Shown here piece after piece: positions 14,423-21,293 of a stretch of DNA of 23,597 nucleotides. A model generated the notes under the pieces. That model was not told the DNA's origin. It did no database searches and was given only the letters and a program-made list of their open reading frames with translations. The DNA comes from UBA4744 sp035282865 (GTDB lineage: Bacteria > Actinomycetota > Acidimicrobiia > Spongiisociales > UBA4744), in NCBI GenBank assembly GCA_035282865.1, contig DATEVB010000141.1, positions 1 through 23,597 on the forward strand. The letters run 5' to 3'. Made by a program: the position numbers and the translations under genes. Position 1 is the first letter of the stretch, and every line of letters starts with the position of its first letter.

Positions 14423-15232
14423 ATGTCGTTCATCACCCTCTCGACGGACTTTGGCAGCCGGCAGGGAAGCCAAGCAGTCCTCCACGGTGTTATTTACCGC
14501 ATAGCACCCCAAGCGGTGGTGACGGATCTAACCCACGAGATCACACCGCAGGACATCCTCGAAACGAATTTCGTCGTTGACAGCAACGTCTTCTTCTTCC
14601 CGCCCGGGTCGATCCACGTGATCGTTGTTGACCCGGGGGTCGGCACGGATCGGAGGGCGATGGCGGCCCGTATCGGGGAGCACTATTTCGTAGCGCCCGA
14701 CAACGGGGTGCTGAGCGCTTGCCTGGCCCGGGCGGCTCGTGAAGGCTGGCCGACCGAGTTCGTCAACCTCGACAGACCCGAATACTGGCTTCCCGATCCG
14801 ACCAGCACCTTCCACGGGAGAGATATCTTCTCGCCGGTCGGCGCGCATCTGGCGGCCGGAGTACCGCTGGCGGCGTTGGGGACACCGTTCGACGATCCGG
14901 TCACCATCCCACTTTGGGGAGCCGTACGCCACGAAGACGGCAGCGTCGAAGGTGAGGTGATCTACATCGATGACTTCGGCAACGCGATCTGTTCGATACG
15001 ATCCGAGGAGATCGACCACTTGCCGGTCCCGGATGGGGTGGAAGTAGAGGTGTGCGGTGCCGCCATCGAAGGCATGGTCACGACCTTCGACGACTCCCCA
15101 TACGGCACCGATACATTGATCGCCCTGTGGGACTCGAGCGGCTACCTGCTCGTTTCCGAGAACAACGGCACCGGCGGAAAAGTGATCCGGCCCCGGCCGG
15201 GTGATCCGGTGGTCGTGCGGGCGCGGGGTTAG
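14423..15232 (+). CDS. SAM hydroxide adenosyltransferase (DUF62 family)
   Basis: This 269-residue enzyme belongs to the family that hydrolyses S-adenosylmethionine to adenosine and methionine, related to the fluorinase and chlorinase SalL. Visible motifs are STDFG (about 7-11), VTDLTHEI (33-40), VVDPGVGTDRR (68-78), APDNG (91-95), FHGRDIFSPVGAHLA (130-144) and YIDDFGNA in the C-terminal domain. Asp70, Arg77 and His131 have the spacing of the Asp-Arg-His triad that activates water in this family, which argues against a halogenase. The chosen ATG gives the canonical MSFITLSTDFG start; the longer frame upstream is a shadow of the deaminase gene. Its TAG shares TTAG with the stop of the convergent ABC ATPase. 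Confidence 0.88.
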   Translation: MSFITLSTDFGSRQGSQAVLHGVIYRIAPQAVVTDLTHEITPQDILETNFVVDSNVFFFPPGSIHVIVVDPGVGTDRRAMAARIGEHYFVAPDNGVLSACLARAAREGWPTEFVNLDRPEYWLPDPTSTFHGRDIFSPVGAHLAAGVPLAALGTPFDDPVTIPLWGAVRHEDGSVEGEVIYIDDFGNAICSIRSEEIDHLPVPDGVEVEVCGAAIEGMVTTFDDSPYGTDTLIALWDSSGYLLVSENNGTGGKVIRPRPGDPVVVRARG

Positions 15233-15981
15233 GACAAGCGCCCGGCTTCGATGATCCGCTGCAGGAACTGTTGGGTGCGGGCCTCACCCGGCTTCCGGAA
15301 GATCTGGTCGGGTGGGCCGTGCTCGAGGATGACGCCGTTGTCCAGGAAACATACCTGGTCGGCCACGTCGCGGGCGAAGCCCATCTCGTGGGTGGCGATG
15401 ACCATCGTCATACCGATCTCTTTGAGGTCCCGGATGATGTTGAGGACCTCGGCGATCAACTCGGGATCCAAGGCAGAGGTCACCTCGTCCAGCAGGATCA
15501 GCTCGGGGTCGATGGCCAGGGAGCGGATGATTGCCACCCGCTGTTGTTGGCCGCCGGAGAGCCGGTCGGGATACTCGTTGATCTTGTCACCCAGCCCGAA
15601 CCGGTCGAGCAACTCCCGGGCCCGTTCCTCGGCGGCGGACCGGTCCAAGCCATGCACTTTGCGAGGGCTCAGCGTGATGTTGTCCAAGACACTCATGTGC
15701 GGGAACAGGTTGAACGACTGGAACACGATTCCCATGCGCTGACGGACCAGATTCGGGTTCACCCCGGGAGCCGTGATGTTCTCCCCTTCGAGGAAGATCT
15801 CTCCGCCGTCGATCGGGACCAGCAGGTTGACGCACTTGAGTAGGGTCGACTTGCCAGATCCGGAGGCACCGATCAGGCAAACGACCTCGTGGTGCTGGAC
15901 CGCCAGGTCGACATCGTGGAGCACGACCTTGCTATCAAACGCCTTGTGCACATTGCACAGTTCGAGTTTGGGGTGGTTCAT
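15229..15981 (-). CDS. Polar amino-acid ABC transporter ATPase (GlnQ/HisP type)
   Basis: This 250-residue ATPase energises the importer whose permease and binding protein lie directly upstream. All motifs are intact: Walker A GASGSGKST (38-46), Q-loop FQSFNLFPHM (87-96), signature LSGGQQQR (141-148), Walker B LILLDEVTSALDPE (161-174) and the H-loop ATHEMGF. The FQSFNLFPHMSVLDN and THEMGFARDVAD segments are typical of the PAAT family for polar amino acids. It overlaps the permease gene by 4 bp and is the last gene of a three-gene operon. Confidence 0.93.
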   Translation of the reverse strand: MNHPKLELCNVHKAFDSKVVLHDVDLAVQHHEVVCLIGASGSGKSTLLKCVNLLVPIDGGEIFLEGENITAPGVNPNLVRQRMGIVFQSFNLFPHMSVLDNITLSPRKVHGLDRSAAEERARELLDRFGLGDKINEYPDRLSGGQQQRVAIIRSLAIDPELILLDEVTSALDPELIAEVLNIIRDLKEIGMTMVIATHEMGFARDVADQVCFLDNGVILEHGPPDQIFRKPGEARTQQFLQRIIEAGRLS

Positions 15982-16850
15982 CCGCCCACTACCTGTTTGC
16001 GGCGGCGATCCCGATCGGTGTACCAGTCGGTGAACCGAGCCAACGGAACACTGACCAGGAGGAAAAGGATGGTTGCGGCGATGTAGCCGGTGTAGTTGAA
16101 GGTGTGGGCGTTGTAGATCTGGGCTTCGCGTACCCCTTCGCGCACCCCAAGCACAAAGACCAGAGCTACGTCCTTTTGCAGGCTGACGAAGCCGTTGAGC
16201 AGTGCCGGGATCACGTTACGGATCGCCTGTGGAACTAGCACGTAGCGGAGGGTCTGCACCTGCGTCAATCCGAGGGAACGGGCCGACATGCGCTGACTCT
16301 CGCGGACCGACTCGATCCCGGCTCGGTATACCTCGGCGGTGTAGGCGCTATAGCTGATTACCAGGGCGGTCAAACCCCACAACAGCTCGCTACGAGGAAC
16401 CCCGGGCAACTGCAAGGCCGGCACTCCGAAACCCAACAGGAGGATCAGCAGGATGATCGGCACACCGCGGATCAGATCGATGAACGTGACCGCCAGCAGT
16501 CGGAGCGGGAAAAAGGCGGGACCGCGCAGAGCGCGAATCATGGCCACGATCAAGGCTATGGCCAGGATGAGGACCTCGGCCAGCATGAACATACGGATGT
16601 CGAGCCAGAATCCCGACAACACCGACGGCCAGGCCGCCTGAAAATGCGTCCAGTTGAAGAATTGCCTTTGGACCGCCGGCCAGGCATCAGAGGTGAGGAT
16701 CACCCAGAGAACGAATCCGAGGAAGATGACCGTCGATACGAAGGCGATCAGTGCACCGCGGGCGCCTTCTTCGCGGACGACGGAACGGCGCCGGGGCCCG
16801 AAGAGACCTGGACCCCGGCCCAATCGATCGACGGAAGAACGTTCCGTCAC
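15978..16850 (-). CDS. Polar amino-acid ABC transporter permease (HisM/GlnP type)
   Basis: This 290-residue membrane protein has a basic cytosolic N-terminus of about 32 residues, a first helix (ALIAFVSTVIFLGFVLWVIL) and about four to five further helices. The EAA loop that docks onto the ATPase is visible as SARSLGLTQVQTLRYVLVPQAIRN (about 189-212), preceded by SAYTAEVYRAGIESV, the hallmark of the HisM/GlnP group. Only one permease gene is present, so the transporter is probably a homodimer in the membrane. The start is GTG 16848-16850, 21 bp after the binding-protein stop; the end overlaps the ATPase gene by 4 bp. Confidence 0.9.
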   Translation of the reverse strand: MTERSSVDRLGRGPGLFGPRRRSVVREEGARGALIAFVSTVIFLGFVLWVILTSDAWPAVQRQFFNWTHFQAAWPSVLSGFWLDIRMFMLAEVLILAIALIVAMIRALRGPAFFPLRLLAVTFIDLIRGVPIILLILLLGFGVPALQLPGVPRSELLWGLTALVISYSAYTAEVYRAGIESVRESQRMSARSLGLTQVQTLRYVLVPQAIRNVIPALLNGFVSLQKDVALVFVLGVREGVREAQIYNAHTFNYTGYIAATILFLLVSVPLARFTDWYTDRDRRRKQVVGG

Positions 16851-16871
16851 ACCGAAGCCTTCCCGTCTTCG

Positions 16872-17795
16872 CTAGCCGGTGATGGTGGTGAGCTCGCCAC
16901 CTTGCTCGAGCCATTCGGCGATCAAGTCGTCGATGGTTCCGTCCGCCGTGAGGGCGTTGATAGCCTCGTTCACACAATCAACCAGAGGGTTGCCTTCCGC
17001 GAACAACAGTCCGTACTCGTCGGGTTCCGCGGCAGCTGCTTCAAACCTGCCGGCGATCACCGCCCCTTCCAACTGAACTGCCGTCATGAAGTAGGCGGTA
17101 GGAAGGTCGACCACCAGTCCGTCAATCTGCCCGGCGTTCATGGCTGAGACGACATCGAAGTTCTCGTCGTAGACGTTGGGCGCCGATTCAGGCTGGATGA
17201 TGTTTTCGATGAAGTCGACACTGGTGGTGCCGATGGCGGCGCCCAGCTTGGCACCTTTGAGATCTTCGACCGTCGATGCTTCAGCGTATGGAGAACCCTC
17301 CAGCACGATGAGCGACTGGGTGGTTACGTAGTACGGGACGCTGAAATCCACGACTTGGTCGCGGACTTCGGTAATCGAGTACTGCTGCATGTTGAAATCC
17401 CAGTCCTTTGGACCGGCGATGATGGCCTCGTCGAACCCGGTCCGCTCCCACACCACTTGGTCGTCGGAGAAGCCCAAATAGGCGGCGATCTCATAGGCGA
17501 GGGCAGCCTCGAACCCGGTTTTGGACTCTGGTTCGTCGAAGAACTCGTCGGGTGTCCCGACCCAGGGCGGGAAGGCCGTCTCACCGGTGGCGATGGTGAG
17601 CGTCCCCGGTGTCACCAGGTTGAGGTTTTCCGCCGTGCAGGCGGCCAGCCCGGTGGTCGAGGTTGTTGCTTCGGTGGTGGTCGTTTCTCCTGCCGTCGTA
17701 GTGGTCTCCGCCCCGTCGGCGCAGGCCGCAACCAGTATCATCAAGACGGTCACGATCACGACATACTTGCCCAATCGGTTGGGGCGTGTGCGCAT
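16872..17795 (-). CDS. Amino-acid ABC transporter substrate-binding lipoprotein
   Basis: This 307-residue lipoprotein is the capture component of the importer. The signal peptide has a basic start (RTRPNRLGK), a hydrophobic core and the lipobox LVAAC with the lipidated Cys at about 25. A Thr/Glu-rich linker (TTTTAGETTTTEATTSTTG, about 31-49) tethers the domain outside the membrane. The SBP_bac_3 fold follows: LTIATGETAFPPWVG, GFEAALAYEIAAYLGF, DFNMQQYSITEVRDQVVDFSVPYY, and the second lobe GAKLGAAIGTTSVDFI. These segments are characteristic of polar amino-acid binding proteins; ligand identity is not visible. ATG 17793-17795 has the ribosome site AGGGAGAG. It is the first gene of the operon. 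Confidence 0.92.
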   Translation of the reverse strand: MRTRPNRLGKYVVIVTVLMILVAACADGAETTTTAGETTTTEATTSTTGLAACTAENLNLVTPGTLTIATGETAFPPWVGTPDEFFDEPESKTGFEAALAYEIAAYLGFSDDQVVWERTGFDEAIIAGPKDWDFNMQQYSITEVRDQVVDFSVPYYVTTQSLIVLEGSPYAEASTVEDLKGAKLGAAIGTTSVDFIENIIQPESAPNVYDENFDVVSAMNAGQIDGLVVDLPTAYFMTAVQLEGAVIAGRFEAAAAEPDEYGLLFAEGNPLVDCVNEAINALTADGTIDDLIAEWLEQGGELTTITG

Positions 17796-17822
17796 ATGCT
17801 CTCCCTATTTGCTCAACCGACG

Positions 17823-17835
17823 CGAGCTTAGCTCG
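17823..17835. promoter_or_regulatory. 13-bp perfect palindrome upstream of the ABC importer operon
   Basis: CGAGCT-T-AGCTCG lies 27 bp before the start of the binding-protein gene and 63 bp after the pirin stop. It overlaps a TAAGCT sequence on the minus strand that could be the -10. It may be an operator for the importer; it is too short and lacks a T-run for a terminator. Confidence 0.3.
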
Positions 17836-17898
17836 GCACGGGAACGACCATTCGACTGTCTGGTGACCGGGTGGGACCGACCGGCGCTTCGTGAAGCG

Positions 17899-18897
17899 CT
17901 AGGAGTTCTCCGACACGTCGTCGGCGCTGGTCCGGTGCGGTACCCGCCCGGCCGGGATGATTCCCATCCGGCCGGCTTGATAATCCTCCATGGCTTGAAT
18001 GATCTCGGCCCGGATGTTCATCACGAAAGGCCCATACCGGGCGATCGGCTCGTTGATCGGCAGTCCACCGAGCACCAGAATCTCCCACCCGCCGGCGGCG
18101 GCAAGTGGCTGACCGGCTGCGGCGCGAAGGTCGAGTGCATCGCCCGGTCCGAAAACCGCCAGCTGTCCTTCCTGCAATGGCCTTTGCTCGGATCCGACCA
18201 CGCCCCGTCCGGCCAGGACATACACGAGAGCGTTGAAATCGCCGGGCCAGGGAATCGACAATCGGGCGCCGGGGCTGACGGTGGCATGCAGGTACGTGAT
18301 CGGTGTCCAGGTGACGCCCGGTCCGGGATGGCCGGCCAACTCGCCGGCGATCACTCTCACCAGGGCACCCCCGTCGGTGCTGGACAAGAGAGACACGTCC
18401 CTGGCTTCGATATCTTGGTAGCGTGGCTCGGTGAACTTGCGGGTCTTGGGGAGGTTGACCCACAGTTGGACACCGTGGAACAACCCCCCGGTGGCAAGCA
18501 ACCGTTCCGGGGGCCGCTCGATGTGAAGAATCCCGGCGCCGGCGGTCATCCACTGCGTGGCGCCGTCGGTTATCAGTCCTCCGCCCCCTATTGAGTCCTG
18601 GTGTTCGAAGGCGCCGTCCATGATGTAGGTGACGGTCTCGAAGCCGCGATGCGGATGCCACGGAGTGCCTTTGGCCTCGCCGGGTGCGTATTCGACCGCT
18701 CCCATGTGGTCGAGAAGGAGGAAGGGATCGGCGAGCGCAAGATGCTGATTGGGGAAAGGCCGCCGCACCTCGAATCCCTCACCTTCCAAAAAGCGCGGAG
18801 CGGTGATCACGTCGGTTACCGGTCGCCACCGCGTGTCATCTTCCGGGAGACGAGGGAGCCGGGGAAGCGTCAGAGTATCGGCGGTGACGGCTGGCAT
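17899..18897 (-). CDS. Pirin family protein
   Basis: This 332-residue protein has the two-cupin pirin architecture. The N-terminal cupin carries the metal site: HPHRGFETV gives His81 and His83, and GILHIERP gives His125 and Glu127, matching the four-ligand iron/nickel site of pirins. The segments DPFLLLDHMGAVEYAPGEAKGTPWHPHRGFE and GLFHGVQLWVNLP are diagnostic. The C-terminal cupin spans about 175-290. Some pirins act as quercetinases, others as redox-sensing regulators; the sequence does not decide. The start at ATG 18895-18897 has the ribosome site GAGGAG; an upstream frame start at 18945 would run through the palindrome. It is divergent from the ROK kinase. Confidence 0.9.
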   Translation of the reverse strand: MPAVTADTLTLPRLPRLPEDDTRWRPVTDVITAPRFLEGEGFEVRRPFPNQHLALADPFLLLDHMGAVEYAPGEAKGTPWHPHRGFETVTYIMDGAFEHQDSIGGGGLITDGATQWMTAGAGILHIERPPERLLATGGLFHGVQLWVNLPKTRKFTEPRYQDIEARDVSLLSSTDGGALVRVIAGELAGHPGPGVTWTPITYLHATVSPGARLSIPWPGDFNALVYVLAGRGVVGSEQRPLQEGQLAVFGPGDALDLRAAAGQPLAAAGGWEILVLGGLPINEPIARYGPFVMNIRAEIIQAMEDYQAGRMGIIPAGRVPHRTSADDVSENS

Positions 18898-18932
18898 GTG
18901 TATCTCCTCAAGGGCGTCCGGACAAATGATAG

Positions 18933-18945
18933 TTGCAGACTGCAA
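18933..18945. promoter_or_regulatory. 13-bp palindromic operator candidate between pirin and ROK kinase
   Basis: TTGCAG-A-CTGCAA is a perfect inverted repeat, and the symmetry extends to 19 bp with one mismatch (TAg/TTA flanks). It is AT-richer than its surroundings and sits 36 bp from the pirin start and 67 bp from the kinase start, a place where a MarR/HxlR-type dimer could control either gene. No such regulator is adjacent. Confidence 0.5.
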
Positions 18946-19012
18946 TTAAGCAATGAGGGCCGGAGGAGAACCGCCGGCTCGCTACTGTCAGGGAAGCGGG
19001 AGAAGGGGAGAC

Positions 19013-19897
19013 GTGGGAGCCGAGCCTCTGTACGCAGCTGTAGAAGCCGGAGGTACAAAGTGGCGCGTTGCCCTCGGCAGGTCGCCGGAGCTGGTGGCCG
19101 ACGCCACGATCCCGACCACCGACCCGGAAGCAACCATCTCGGCTTGTGTTGAGTTCATACGCCGGTCAGGCGTTGCGATCGCCGGCGTGGGGATCGCGTC
19201 TTTCGGGCCGCTCGACCTCGATCCCGGTTCGCCGACCTACGGGTACATCACGGCCACCCCTAAGGCGGGTTGGAGCAACACCGATCTCAAGTCCCGGATC
19301 GAAGAAACCGTGGGTGTCCCGGCGGTCATCGAGATCGACGTTGGTGGGGCGGCCCTGGGTGAGTGGCGGTGGGGGGCGGGTCGGGAGCTCGAGTCGCTGG
19401 TCTACGTCACGATCGGAACTGGCATCGGCGGCGCCGCGTTGCAGGGAGGTCGGACGTTCCACCATCACGGACATCCCGAGATGGGACACATCACCGTCGA
19501 GCCGGAGGCCGAAGACACTTTCGAAGGAATCTGCCCGTTCCACGGAAACTGTCTGGAGGGCATGGCAGCCGGCCCGGCCATCCACACACGGTGGGGCCGT
19601 CCCGCTGGTGAGCTGACCGATCGGCCGGAGGTATGGGATCTCGAGGCACGTTACCTGGCTCAGGCGCTGCAGACGTATGCCTACGTTCTCGCCCCGCAGC
19701 GCATCATCCTGGGCGGGGGTGTCATGCGGCGCACCGGATTGCTCGAGATGGTGCGCGACCGACTCGACGAGCGGCTGGCCGGTTACGGAACGTCACCCGC
19801 CCATCCAGAGCAATTTGTCGTCGCACCGGAACTCGGCCAGGACGCCGGGGTGATCGGCGCCATCGCCCTGGCCCGACATCATTTTGAAGGGACGTGA
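19013..19897 (+). CDS. ROK-family sugar kinase, fructokinase type
   Basis: This 294-residue cytosolic kinase would phosphorylate a hexose, probably fructose, with ATP. The N-terminal phosphate motif is AAVEAGGTKW (8-17), followed by VGIASFGPLDL, IEIDVGGAALGEW with the catalytic Asp (about 109), and TIGTGIGGAAL (133-143). The ROK signature and zinc site are HPEMGHITVEPE and CPFHGNCLEGMAAGPA (about 154-188), the pattern of GmuE/YdhR-type fructokinases. IILGGGVM and the C-terminal QDAGVIGAIALA complete the fold. GTG 19013 is supported by AGAAGGGGAGAC; the open frame to 18953 lacks homologous residues. A TACTGT box at 18983-18988 could be the -10. Confidence 0.88.
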   Translation: MGAEPLYAAVEAGGTKWRVALGRSPELVADATIPTTDPEATISACVEFIRRSGVAIAGVGIASFGPLDLDPGSPTYGYITATPKAGWSNTDLKSRIEETVGVPAVIEIDVGGAALGEWRWGAGRELESLVYVTIGTGIGGAALQGGRTFHHHGHPEMGHITVEPEAEDTFEGICPFHGNCLEGMAAGPAIHTRWGRPAGELTDRPEVWDLEARYLAQALQTYAYVLAPQRIILGGGVMRRTGLLEMVRDRLDERLAGYGTSPAHPEQFVVAPELGQDAGVIGAIALARHHFEGT

Positions 19898-19984
19898 TGG
19901 ATCGTGAACCGGGAGACGGGTTGGCCATGAGCGACGAAGGTTGGACCGCGGCCGACGTAGCGGGCTGAGGGTCGACCGACCTTC

Positions 19985-19990
19985 TACGCT
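19985..19990 (+). promoter_or_regulatory. Candidate leaderless -10 box (TACGCT) of the CREST hydrolase gene
   Basis: TACGCT is followed by seven bases (TCAGGCC) and then ATG 19998, with no Shine-Dalgarno, in the pattern seen at other starts in this window. Confidence 0.35.
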
Positions 19991-19997
19991 TCAGGCC

Positions 19998-20651
19998 ATG
20001 CCCTCCGGAGATTGCGAACGCCTGGTCGACGGGTTCCTGGCGCAGCCGGTCAATGCGGTGAGCAGCCTGGCGTTCGTCCTGGTGGGCACGGCGGTGATGG
20101 TGTGGCGTCGCGGCGGGCGGCAGGCGGTTCTCGGATGGATCTTCGGTCTGGTCCTCGTCCTGGTGGGCCTGGGGAGCCTGGCGTTGCACGGTCCCGGCGG
20201 CACTATCGCCGGCTGGGCCCACGACGCGTCGATCACCGCGCTCCTCATCTTGATCGTGGCCGTTGAAATCGGCCACCGGGCAGGATGGAGTACCCGGCAG
20301 ATTGAGACCGCCTGGGCGGTGGCGGCAGCCGGTCTGGCGCTGGTCGAAGGAGCGTGGTCGATGGTGGCGGATCCATTGAACGCGCCCTTGGCGTTTGTGG
20401 CGGTGCCGGGTGTCGTCGGACCTCGGGTTGCGCCTCGCCGCTCCCGGCCCTACCGGTTGCGTGAAGGACGGAGAAGAGCGGTGCCGGTCGGGGTCGTCAT
20501 TCTCGGGACGGGCGCGCTCATCATGCTGCTGAGCCGGACCGGCGGGCCATTCTGTGCACCCGACGCCCTGGTGCAGGGCCATGCCATCTGGCATGTGCTG
20601 GCTGCGACGGGAACCGGCATCTACGCGGTCTCCGTTAGCATCGGCGTATGA
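19998..20651 (+). CDS. Ceramidase-like CREST-family membrane hydrolase
   Basis: This 217-residue polytopic membrane protein shows the conserved polar residues of the alkaline ceramidase/CREST superfamily. CERLVDGFLAQPVNAVSSLAF (about 6-26) corresponds to the first motif with Glu and Ser, followed by SLALHGPGG (Ser60, His64), AHDASI (Asp76) and QGHAIWHVLAA (His195, His199). These Ser, Asp and three His residues form the intramembrane metal site in the superfamily. About six hydrophobic helices are visible. Bacterial members are unassigned; a lipid amide hydrolase is plausible but unproven. ATG 19998 places CE at the expected distance from the N-terminus; the frame is open up to 19941. Its stop overlaps the start of the next gene. 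Confidence 0.72.
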   Translation: MPSGDCERLVDGFLAQPVNAVSSLAFVLVGTAVMVWRRGGRQAVLGWIFGLVLVLVGLGSLALHGPGGTIAGWAHDASITALLILIVAVEIGHRAGWSTRQIETAWAVAAAGLALVEGAWSMVADPLNAPLAFVAVPGVVGPRVAPRRSRPYRLREGRRRAVPVGVVILGTGALIMLLSRTGGPFCAPDALVQGHAIWHVLAATGTGIYAVSVSIGV

Positions 20652-21244
20652 AGTACCCAGCCCGTTTGCTCAGCACTGAAGAGGAGACCGCCGCAGCCTT
20701 TCGCCCCCATTGGATGGCGATCGTCCTGCCCGCTCTCATCACCGCCCTCTGTGTGGCTGCCATCATTGTGGTCGCCATCCAGGTCGAGGCTCCGGAGGTC
20801 TGGTTTGCGGTGGGTGGCATCGTCCTCCTTTGGTTGATCGCTGCCCTGCCGCGGTGGATCAAGTGGTGGTTCACCCACTATGTCGTCACCAACGAAAGGC
20901 TCATCGTCCGGCGCGGGTTCATTGCCCGACAGGGCAAAGAGATACCTCTCGAGGTGATCAACGACGTCGCCTTTTCCCAGAACGTGATCGAGCGCATCCT
21001 CCATTCCGGCGACCTGCTGATCGAATCCGCCGGTGAACAGGGTCAGAGCCGGTACAGCGACATACCCGATCCCGAGGGCGTGCAGTCCCTGATCTACCGG
21101 TTGCGTGAGGCGAGGACGTTGAAGCTGCAGAATAAGGCCAGCCCAGCTGAACAACTCGACCTGCTCGCCAAGCTCCACCGGGAGGGCGTCCTCACCGACG
21201 AAGAAATGGCCGAGAAGAAACGAAAGCTCCTCGACGACATTTGA
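20648..21244 (+). CDS. Bacterial PH-domain membrane protein with C-terminal SHOCT
   Basis: This 198-residue protein has two membrane helices at about 22-44 (WMAIVLPALITALCVAAIIVVAI) and 52-70, then a bacterial PH (DUF304/bPH2) domain at about 75-150 with the diagnostic YVVTNERLIVRRGFIARQGKEIPLEVINDV and GDLLIES. A C-terminal SHOCT motif (about 165-197) reads SPAEQLDLLAKLHREGVLTDEEMAEKK. bPH2 proteins sit in the membrane with the domain in the cytosol; SHOCT is thought to mediate oligomerisation. It overlaps the end of the CREST hydrolase gene by 4 bp, so the two are likely cotranscribed and may act on or sense membrane lipids (inference). Confidence 0.87.
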   Translation: MKYPARLLSTEEETAAAFRPHWMAIVLPALITALCVAAIIVVAIQVEAPEVWFAVGGIVLLWLIAALPRWIKWWFTHYVVTNERLIVRRGFIARQGKEIPLEVINDVAFSQNVIERILHSGDLLIESAGEQGQSRYSDIPDPEGVQSLIYRLREARTLKLQNKASPAEQLDLLAKLHREGVLTDEEMAEKKRKLLDDI

Positions 21245-21255
21245 GCCATAATCGC

Positions 21256-21286
21256 TTGACTCCCACGTAACGTGAGGGTTTATCGT
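21256..21286 (+). promoter_or_regulatory. MerR/TipA-type operator-promoter with 19-bp spacer
   Basis: A -35 TTGACT (21256-21261) and a -10 TATCGT (21281-21286) are separated by exactly 19 bp, the overlong spacer that MerR-family activators correct by DNA distortion. The spacer holds an imperfect inverted repeat, CTCCCACGT-A-ACGTGAGGG (seven of nine arm pairs), close to the known TipA operator core CACGT-n-ACGTG. ATG 21294 follows the -10 by 7 bases, so the regulator probably autoregulates from a leaderless transcript. Confidence 0.8.
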
Positions 21287-21293
21287 GTTGCGC

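Noticed and set aside
19897..19968. 23-residue frame coupled by TGATG to the ROK kinase
   Set aside because: Too short, no recognisable content and no independent ribosome site; the coupling could be chance.
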